Shown: piece after piece, positions 36,892 through 42,708 of the stretch
How the letters are laid out: every line of letters begins with the position of its first letter
How positions within the stretch are numbered: position 1 is the first letter of the stretch
NCBI RefSeq assembly: GCF_000771875.1
Contig: NZ_JPXX01000031.1
Span: 1 to 42,708 of the forward strand
Reading direction: 5' to 3'
DNA from: Gallibacterium genomosp. 1
GTDB taxonomy: Bacteria; Pseudomonadota; Gammaproteobacteria; Enterobacterales; Pasteurellaceae
Length of the DNA stretch: 42,708 bases
The notes under the pieces: generated by a model
Seen by the model: the letters and a program-made list of their open reading frames with translations, nothing else
Databases searched by the model: none
Told to the model about the DNA's origin: nothing
Translations under genes and position numbers: made by a program

Positions 36892-36953
36892 CCTCTCAAC
36901 GTGTTGAATCCAGTCAGCCGCAACACGTTGAGTCTGAAACAACAACGGCTGAC
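36882..36953 (+). promoter_or_regulatory. Programmed -1 frameshift signal in copA (slip site plus pseudoknot)
   Basis: Slip site G-GCA-AAG (36882-36888, A-AAG core at 36885-36888) sits right before the TAG stop. After a 6-nt spacer, stem 1 is CTCAACGTGTTG (36895-36906) with CAACACGTTGAG (36921-36932), 12 bp, perfect. Its loop contains GTCAGCCG (36913-36920), which pairs perfectly with CGGCTGAC (36946-36953), 8 bp. No base lies between the two stems, allowing coaxial stacking; loops are 6 and 13 nt. Confidence 0.85.
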
Positions 36954-39158
36954 GTACAATCACCCGCCACGCCGCAACAAGATGAACAGCTGTTTCTGAT
37001 TAGTGGGATGTCCTGTGCTGCCTGTGTTGCCAAAGTGGAAAAAGCAATCCGAAATGTCGCCCAAGTTGAACAGGTTAGGGTAAATTTGGCTGACAACACT
37101 GCTGCCGTGGTTGGTGGAGATAGCGATCAAATCTCGCAAGCGGTTACCGCAGCCGGTTATCAAGCGGAACTGCTGGAAGATGAAATCACTCGTGCGCAAA
37201 AAATTGAGCAAAAATATCAACAAGATATTCAGCACAAAATCAGACAAGCCTCAGTGGCATTGGTTGTCGGTTTCGGCTTAATGATTGCTATGTGGTTAAA
37301 GCTACTGCCGTCATATGAACAGTTTGGTCAAGCGCATCCTGTTGGTTATCAAGCGTTCTATTTGCTGCTAAGTTTATTGGTAATTGCTGCTATTTATTAT
37401 TCAGGTAAACACTTTTTCGTGCGTGCTTGGACGAATTTATTGCACAAGACAACATCAATGGATACTTTAGTGGCACTGGGTACATTAACAAGCCTACTGC
37501 TTTCATTGCTAATTATTCTATTTCCGCATCAGTTTACGCAGCATCATCTTTACCTAGACTCCGGTTTAATGGTGATTGGTTTCGTCAACATTGGCAAGAT
37601 TTTAGAAAGTCGTGGTAAAAAATCCGCAAGTACAGCCTTATCTGCTTTAATGGATCTTTTGCCGCAACAAAGCACGGTTATTGAGAATGGTCAGGTAAAA
37701 ACTATCCCAACCAAACAGGTACAGCCGCAGATGCTATTGCAATTACAAACCGGCGATAAAATTCCGGTTGATGGCAAGCTCAATTCGGGCGAACTTTGGG
37801 TAAATGAATCAATTCTGACCGGTGAATCTCAGCCGATAAAGAAAAAAATTGGTGATGTTGTTACTGCGGGTACATTAGTAACTAATGGTGGTGGACGAAT
37901 GCAAGCAACTCAGACAGGACGTAACACGACATTAGCTCAAATGATCCGGACTATCGATCAAGCTCAAACTTCTAAACCGCAGTTAGCGACACTGGTTGAT
38001 AAAATTGCTGCCATTTTTGTGCCAACCGTTTTACTTATCGCCACCTTGACTTTCTGTTTATGGTTATTCAACGGTGCAGATATTAGTGCCGCCACTTTGG
38101 CAGCTATTTCCGTTTTGGTTATCTCTTGCCCTTGTGCATTAGGGTTGGCGATTCCAATGTCGATTATTGTCGGAACAGGACAAGCGGCTAAATTGGGCAT
38201 TTTGGTAAAAGAGGCAAACGGATTACAGCATCTTAGCCAAGTCAAACATATTTTCTTTGACAAAACCGGCACGCTCACTAGCGGCAATACACAAGTAACC
38301 GCTGTTTGGCAACAGAACAGCGAAAGTGTCGCTATTGCTGCTGCAATCGAACAAAATATGGTACATCCTTTGGCTCAAGCAATTATCCAATTTGCACAAC
38401 AGCAATCTGCCGTTTTGCCGACGATTAAACAAGTCAATGCGATTGCCGGAAAAGGATTGCAAGCAACCATTGAACAACAGCAATGGCTTTTGGGCAGTTC
38501 AAGTTTTATGCAGGAACAACAGGTAGATCTGCAACCTTGCCAAACTTTTATTCAGCAACAATTACAACTTGCCGCCAGCTTAGTCTTTTTAGCCAACGGC
38601 AAAAAGGTAATTAATGTGTTTGCGATCAGCGATCAGATCAAACAGGATGCCTCAATCGCATTACAACAACTTAAACAACAGCAGATTGATTGCACAATGT
38701 TGACCGGTGACAATCGCCAAACTGCAGAGGCTTTTGCCAAACAGCTCGGCATTACACAGGTGATTGCGCAAGCCACGCCGCAACAGAAAGCAGAACAAAT
38801 TAGTCAAAGTCGTCAAAACGGCATTACCGCAATGGTCGGCGATGGCGTGAATGATGCACAGGCATTTGTGATGGCGGATGTTTCAATTGCAATGGGCAAC
38901 GGTGCCAAAGTTTCAATGGAAACAGCGGATTTAACTTTGCTCAATGCTAATTTGATGACATTAGTCAATGCGATTCGTATCGCCAAAGCTATCTTTAACA
39001 ATATTAAATTAAGTCTATTTTTTGCCTTTATTTATAACGTTATTTTGATTCCGGTTGCTGCATTCGGTTTGTTAAACCCAATGTGGGCAGCGTTGGCGAT
39101 GGCGTGCAGTTCAATTACGGTTGTAATTAATGCCAATCGACTTCGTTATTGGAAATAG
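36888..39158 (+). CDS. copA: Cu(I)-exporting P1B-type ATPase CopA (body, in the -1 frame of copZ)
   Basis: Inner-membrane copper exporter. In this frame: a third HMA domain with GMSCAACV, about 8 membrane segments, TGES in the actuator domain, the copper-channel motif SCPCALGLA, phosphorylation site DKTGTLTSG, HP motif MVHPLAQAI and hinge GDGVNDAQAF (most relatives have Pro, not Gln, there). The frame is open from 36858 but has no ATG or GTG before the ATG inside GMSC, and its only early TTG lacks a ribosome binding site. Joining to copZ by a -1 slip at 36885-36888 gives a protein of about 883 aa with three HMA domains. It ends in a strong terminator. Confidence 0.93.
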   Translation, partial: VASQRVESSQPQHVESETTTADVQSPATPQQDEQLFLISGMSCAACVAKVEKAIRNVAQVEQVRVNLADNTAAVVGGDSDQISQAVTAAGYQAELLEDEITRAQKIEQKYQQDIQHKIRQASVALVVGFGLMIAMWLKLLPSYEQFGQAHPVGYQAFYLLLSLLVIAAIYYSGKHFFVRAWTNLLHKTTSMDTLVALGTLTSLLLSLLIILFPHQFTQHHLYLDSGLMVIGFVNIGKILESRGKKSASTALSALMDLLPQQSTVIENGQVKTIPTKQVQPQMLLQLQTGDKIPVDGKLNSGELWVNESILTGESQPIKKKIGDVVTAGTLVTNGGGRMQATQTGRNTTLAQMIRTIDQAQTSKPQLATLVDKIAAIFVPTVLLIATLTFCLWLFNGADISAATLAAISVLVISCPCALGLAIPMSIIVGTGQAAKLGILVKEANGLQHLSQVKHIFFDKTGTLTSGNTQVTAVWQQNSESVAIAAAIEQNMVHPLAQAIIQFAQQQSAVLPTIKQVNAIAGKGLQATIEQQQWLLGSSSFMQEQQVDLQPCQTFIQQQLQLAASLVFLANGKKVINVFAISDQIKQDASIALQQLKQQQIDCTMLTGDNRQTAEAFAKQLGITQVIAQATPQQKAEQISQSRQNGITAMVGDGVNDAQAFVMADVSIAMGNGAKVSMETADLTLLNANLMTLVNAIRIAKAIFNNIKLSLFFAFIYNVILIPVAAFGLLNPMWAALAMACSSITVVINANRLRYWK

Positions 39159-39193
39159 TAGAAAATCAAGGAACAATAGAAATATCGAGGAAC

Positions 39194-39228
39194 AGTAGGT
39201 TCGCCCCAATCGGCGAACCTACTTTTTT
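39194..39228 (+). terminator. Terminator of copA
   Basis: Perfect 12-bp stem AGTAGGTTCGCC (39194-39205) / GGCGAACCTACT (39212-39223) with a 6-nt loop and a T-run. The A-rich upstream side may also stop pdxT transcripts. Confidence 0.9.
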
Positions 39229-39235
39229 AAACATT

Positions 39236-39826
39236 TTATTTCTGTGCTACCAGCTGTAAAAACAGCTGCATAACACGTTCATCTGCGCTTAATTCCGGAT
39301 GAAAAGAGCAAGCCAATAAATTGCCCTGCTTTACTAAAACGGGACGTTTACCAATTTCAGCCAAGACTTCCACCTCTGGCGATAACAATGTTTCCACATA
39401 AGGCGCGCGGATAAAAATTGCCGGAAACGGTGATGATAAACCGTTAACATCTAAATAGGTTTGAAAACTGTCCACTTGTCTGCCAAATGCATTACGACGC
39501 ACCGAAATATCCAACAACGATAAATAAGGCTTTTCACCGCCGACAATCTCTTTCGCCAATAAAATCATTCCGGCGCAAGTGGCAAAAACCGCTTTGCCCT
39601 GTTTCACAAATTTCCGGATCGCCTTGATAAAGCCATAATCACGCATCAATTTGCCGATTACCGTGCTTTCACCGCCGGGTAACACTAATCCGTCTAAACC
39701 GTCCAATTCTGCCGGCTGTTTAATCGCTATCGCATCAACGCCCAACTTTTGCAACTGCGCAATATGCTCACTTACCGCGCCTTGCAAGGCTAATACACCG
39801 ATCCGATAACCTTGATTGCCACTCAT
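39236..39826 (-). CDS. pdxT: Pyridoxal 5'-phosphate synthase glutaminase subunit PdxT
   Basis: Class I glutamine amidotransferase (196 aa) that feeds ammonia to PdxS for direct PLP synthesis. It shows RIGVLALQGAVSEH, LVLPGGESTVIGKLM, the nucleophile Cys in VFATCAGMILLAK and the His/Glu pair in SFHPELSADERV. It starts 2 nt after the pdxS stop, so the two are coupled. Confidence 0.96.
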   Translation of the reverse strand: MSGNQGYRIGVLALQGAVSEHIAQLQKLGVDAIAIKQPAELDGLDGLVLPGGESTVIGKLMRDYGFIKAIRKFVKQGKAVFATCAGMILLAKEIVGGEKPYLSLLDISVRRNAFGRQVDSFQTYLDVNGLSSPFPAIFIRAPYVETLLSPEVEVLAEIGKRPVLVKQGNLLACSFHPELSADERVMQLFLQLVAQK

Positions 39827-39827
39827 A

Positions 39828-40715
39828 TTACCATCCTCGTTCCTGCATCCGTTCTTCTAAACTTAATTTAGCAATATCAATGCCCTTCATTGCTTCGCCT
39901 AAATCTTCTGATAAACGCGCAATCAAATCATAATCTTGGTAATAAGTGGTCGCTTGCACAATCGCTTTAGCAAATTTTTCCGGATTTTCCGATTTAAAAA
40001 TACCTGAACCAACAAACACGCCGTCTGCGCCCAACGCCATCATTAGCGCCGCATCCACCGGCGTTGCCACACCACCCGCCGCAAAATTCACTACCGGCAA
40101 ACGTCCTTGTTGTTTAATTTGTAATAACAACTGATAAGGCGCGCCCAAATTTTTAGCTTCTGTCATTAACTCATCTTCACTCATCGTCACCACTTTACGC
40201 ACTTGAGCATTCACTTTGCGCATATGACGCACCGCTTCCACGATATTGCCGGTTCCCGGTTCACCTTTAGTACGCAACATTGCCGCACCCTCGCCGATAC
40301 GGCGCAATGCTTCGCCAAGGTCACGACAACCGCAAACAAACGGCACAGTATACTCACTTTTTAACAAATGAAACTCCTCATCCGCCGGCGTTAATACTTC
40401 ACTTTCATCAATATAATCAACGCCCATTGCCTCTAACACTCTTGCCTCTGTAATATGACCGATTCTGACTTTTGCCATTACCGGAATTGAAACCGCATTC
40501 ATTACCTCTTTTACTATTCTAGGATTCGCCATTCGTGCTACGCCTCCAGCAGCGCGGATATCAGAAGGTACACGTTCCAATGCCATTACAGCGACCGCAC
40601 CTGCCGCCTCAGCAATCCTAGCCTGTTCCGCATTAACAACATCCATAATCACACCGCCTTTTTGCATCTGTGCCATACCACGTTTTACCACATCACTTCC
40701 AATAATCTTATTCAT
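39828..40715 (-). CDS. pdxS: Pyridoxal 5'-phosphate synthase subunit PdxS
   Basis: TIM-barrel PLP synthase (295 aa) that joins ribose-5-phosphate, glyceraldehyde-3-phosphate and ammonia; it works as a dodecamer with PdxT. Conserved parts are [36 protein letters not shown]-like [20 protein letters not shown] with the catalytic lysine and [42 protein letters not shown] precedes the ATG. First gene of pdxST and divergent from pdxR. Confidence 0.97.
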   Translation of the reverse strand: MNKIIGSDVVKRGMAQMQKGGVIMDVVNAEQARIAEAAGAVAVMALERVPSDIRAAGGVARMANPRIVKEVMNAVSIPVMAKVRIGHITEARVLEAMGVDYIDESEVLTPADEEFHLLKSEYTVPFVCGCRDLGEALRRIGEGAAMLRTKGEPGTGNIVEAVRHMRKVNAQVRKVVTMSEDELMTEAKNLGAPYQLLLQIKQQGRLPVVNFAAGGVATPVDAALMMALGADGVFVGSGIFKSENPEKFAKAIVQATTYYQDYDLIARLSEDLGEAMKGIDIAKLSLEERMQERGW

Positions 40716-40830
40716 TTTTTTCTCCTTGCTTCGATAATTGAATTGTTATGCGGTTGTTATTTTTCGCTATTCAGATATGATTAAAAGTATCAGTTTTAAT
40801 AAATTTAACCAGATCAGATTTAAAAATTAA

Positions 40831-42255
40831 ATGAACGAAATCCATTTAAAACTTAATAAAAACAGTGATACGCCGCTCTATTTACAACTTTATCAACAAC
40901 TTAAAAAAGATATTAGTGCCGGCATCTTGGCATTGGGCGAAAAGCTACCGTCAAAACGCCACTTAGCAAAATCCTTATTGGTTAGCCTTAGCACGATTGA
41001 AGCAGCTTATGCACAATTACAGGCTGAAGGCTATATTGAAGCGCAACCACGTGCGAGGTTTAAAGTCTGTTTTGATCATCAACAACTATTTCATAACGAT
41101 CTGCCGCTTAAAACCGATCAAGCATCAAAAACAGACAAAATATATCGCTTTGATTTCAATCCCAACGCTATCGATACCCAAACCTTTCCGCTTAATCTCT
41201 GGAAAAAACAGCTACGCCGCTTAAGCAATCACCAGTTACAACAACTGCTCTGTCTTGGCGAAAAACAGGGCGACCGTTATTTACGCGAACAGCTCAAACA
41301 TTACCTTTATGCTGCTCGAGGTGTGCGTTGTCAAATTGAACAGATTATTATCATTGCCGGTGCGGAAACCGCAATGACACAATTATGCTGGCTATTTGAT
41401 TATTTACAGGAAGCACAACCGTTTAAATACGCAATGGAACAATACGGTTATGCCGCAGTAGAAAAGCTCTTAACCATTATTCATAAAGAGATCATTAAAT
41501 TACCCATTATTAATGATTCACAAAAAATTAATCTCGAATTGCTTGAAAAACACAATATCAATATTCTGTATGCAACCCCTTCGCATCAATATCCTTATGC
41601 CAATGTGCTGTCCATTAATGAACGCCACCGGCTGCTTGAATGGGCTGCGCAGCAAAAAAATCGCTACATCATAGAGGATGATTATGACAGTGAATTCCGC
41701 TATCAAGGGCGACCGATTCCGGCATTACAAAGTCTGGATCACGCCGAAAAAGTGATCTATCTCGGCTCATTTTCCAAACTGTTAATGCCCTCATTACGCC
41801 TAAGTTTTATGGTATTACCCCCACATTTGCTCAAATATTATCAACAATTATGCGGACAATTTAACTGCACAGTTCCTCGTATAAATCAACATCTGGTGGC
41901 AAATTTAATGCAAAGCGGTGATTTTGAACGCCATATCCAACGTATGCGCACACATTACCGTAAACGTATGGAATTATTATGCCAATTACTACAACCCTAT
42001 CGGCGAAACATCCATTATTACGGCACCCAATCCGGTTTTTACTTATTAATTGAGCTTTTCAATGACCACAGAACACTAGATGAACTGACAACCTTAGCGG
42101 AACAGGCTGCAATCAAACTTTACCCTATTCATAACGAACAACAGAAACGCTTGTTTTCGCTCGGTTTTGGCAATCTAAATAGCACTGAATTAAAACAAGC
42201 TATCCCATTATTAATGCAAACTTGGCATTATTCTCCTGACAATATTTCCACTTAA
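40831..42255 (+). CDS. pdxR: MocR-family regulator PdxR
   Basis: 474-aa fusion of a GntR-type winged helix (about 1-75, TPLYLQLYQQLKKDISAGILALGEKLPSKR) and an aminotransferase-fold PLP-binding domain, with NQ-like YATPSHQYP, IIEDDYDSEFRY and the PLP lysine in GSFSKLLMPSLR. MocR proteins placed divergently to pdxST activate PLP synthesis when PLP is scarce. The 115-bp shared region with pdxS must hold its sites; I could not define them. The ribosome binding site is weak. Confidence 0.92.
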   Translation: MNEIHLKLNKNSDTPLYLQLYQQLKKDISAGILALGEKLPSKRHLAKSLLVSLSTIEAAYAQLQAEGYIEAQPRARFKVCFDHQQLFHNDLPLKTDQASKTDKIYRFDFNPNAIDTQTFPLNLWKKQLRRLSNHQLQQLLCLGEKQGDRYLREQLKHYLYAARGVRCQIEQIIIIAGAETAMTQLCWLFDYLQEAQPFKYAMEQYGYAAVEKLLTIIHKEIIKLPIINDSQKINLELLEKHNINILYATPSHQYPYANVLSINERHRLLEWAAQQKNRYIIEDDYDSEFRYQGRPIPALQSLDHAEKVIYLGSFSKLLMPSLRLSFMVLPPHLLKYYQQLCGQFNCTVPRINQHLVANLMQSGDFERHIQRMRTHYRKRMELLCQLLQPYRRNIHYYGTQSGFYLLIELFNDHRTLDELTTLAEQAAIKLYPIHNEQQKRLFSLGFGNLNSTELKQAIPLLMQTWHYSPDNIST

Positions 42256-42332
42256 AATAACTAAAACAACTTGCTTTATCGGATAAAAAAGCATAGTGTA
42301 TTTTCCCCATTTAATCATCAAGAGGAAATAGT

Positions 42333-42708
42333 ATGCGTAAGTTATTAAAAAATCTAAATAAATATACCATTGCCCTTTCGGCTCTCTCCGCCGCTGCTCT
42401 GACAAACGCCGACATTCTCACTTCGGTACGGCCGCTCGGTTTTATTGCCTCATCAATTGCTGACGGCATAACAGAAACGCAAGTATTAATTCCTGCCGGT
42501 GCTTCACCACACGATTACAGTATGAAGCCTTCTGATGCAAAACGAGTTCGTGATGCTGAATTTGTACTTTGGATCGGCAAAGATATTGATGCTTTTTTAG
42601 AAAAATCTATTGCACAACGTGATGCAACCAGCGTATTAACTATCAGTAAATTAGCCGGTATTGAATCGTTATTAGGCGAAACTTCAGCTCACGACCACGA
42701 CCACGACC
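42333..42708 (+). CDS. znuA: Zinc ABC transporter substrate-binding protein ZnuA (5' part, runs off window)
   Basis: The first 125 codons of a periplasmic zinc-binding protein. A signal peptide (about 1-26) is followed by SVRPLGFIASSIADGITE, the zinc ligand His in LIPAGASPHDYSMKPSDA and FVLWIGKDIDAFLEK. The last visible residues, AHDHDHD, begin the His/Asp-rich loop typical of ZnuA. Ribosome binding site AGAGGAAATAGT. The 3' end lies beyond the window. No clear Zur site was recognised upstream. Confidence 0.92.
   Translation, partial: MRKLLKNLNKYTIALSALSAAALTNADILTSVRPLGFIASSIADGITETQVLIPAGASPHDYSMKPSDAKRVRDAEFVLWIGKDIDAFLEKSIAQRDATSVLTISKLAGIESLLGETSAHDHDHD

Noticed and set aside
36858-36900. 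Independent start for copA at the TTG 36858
   Set aside because: No ribosome binding site, the codons would be buried in the second HMA domain of copZ, and a -1 frameshift signal explains the junction better.
42211-42405. Minus-strand 64-codon frame over the pdxR-znuA junction
   Set aside because: It overlaps the well-supported znuA start on the other strand and resembles no protein family.

Overview
The window is ordinary-looking chromosome of an AT-rich gammaproteobacterium, most probably a member of the Pasteurellaceae. The evidence is the protein set (WecA, HemL, DegQ-type protease, MaeB, RsuA, UvrB, DnaK/DnaJ, PdxS/PdxT) and a neighbourhood (maeB-rsuA-bcr, uvrB, dnaJ-dnaK, htrA/degQ) that recalls Haemophilus influenzae gene order from memory; this was not checked by any search. 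I saw no perfect copy of either known Pasteurellaceae uptake 9-mer by eye, so the related Orbaceae remain an alternative. No CRISPR array, intact insertion sequence or prophage was seen.

Layout, left to right. 1-300: a minus-strand tRNA operon Arg(CCG)-His(GTG)-Pro(TGG). 0.6-11.1 kb: housekeeping genes wecA, hemL, a DegQ/HtrA protease, cpdB, yidA, a sirtuin lacking the zinc cysteines, and maeB, with a decayed trimeric autotransporter adhesin just before maeB. 11.6-14.5 kb: a tight rsuA-bcr-treR run. 14.8-24.3 kb: yeiH, uvrB, dnaJ-dnaK, cyuA (yhaM) and a YdgA-like protein. 24.3-28.6 kb: an AT-rich accessory operon. 28.9-33.7 kb: an NsrR-type regulator, the trehalose operon treB-treC (controlled by TreR from 15 kb away), tRNA-Asn and lpxH. 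33.8-39.2 kb: plsC-ftsP and a copper module cueR / copZ-copA. 39.2-42.7 kb: pdxS-pdxT with the divergent MocR regulator pdxR, and the 5' part of znuA running off the window.

The most novel-looking part is the accessory operon at 24.36-28.66 kb. It starts with a good promoter and a 24-codon ORF with a strong ribosome binding site, ending in the aromatic-rich tail EHYDFNDVAW. A hairpin plus T-run follows, and then four tightly packed or overlapping genes: a SpeD-like pyruvoyl enzyme, a HemW-like (class C type) radical SAM enzyme, a cytochrome P450 and an MFS exporter. I read this as a candidate peptide natural product (RiPP) pathway with a very short precursor; the combination matches no system I can name.

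The second strong signal is in the copper module. The two-HMA-domain ORF ends in AAG-TAG, and the rest of the CopA ATPase continues in the -1 frame with no usable start codon. Six bases after the slip site lies a near-ideal H-type pseudoknot (12-bp stem 1, 8-bp stem 2). This looks like programmed -1 frameshifting that makes a copper chaperone by default and the full ATPase by frameshift.
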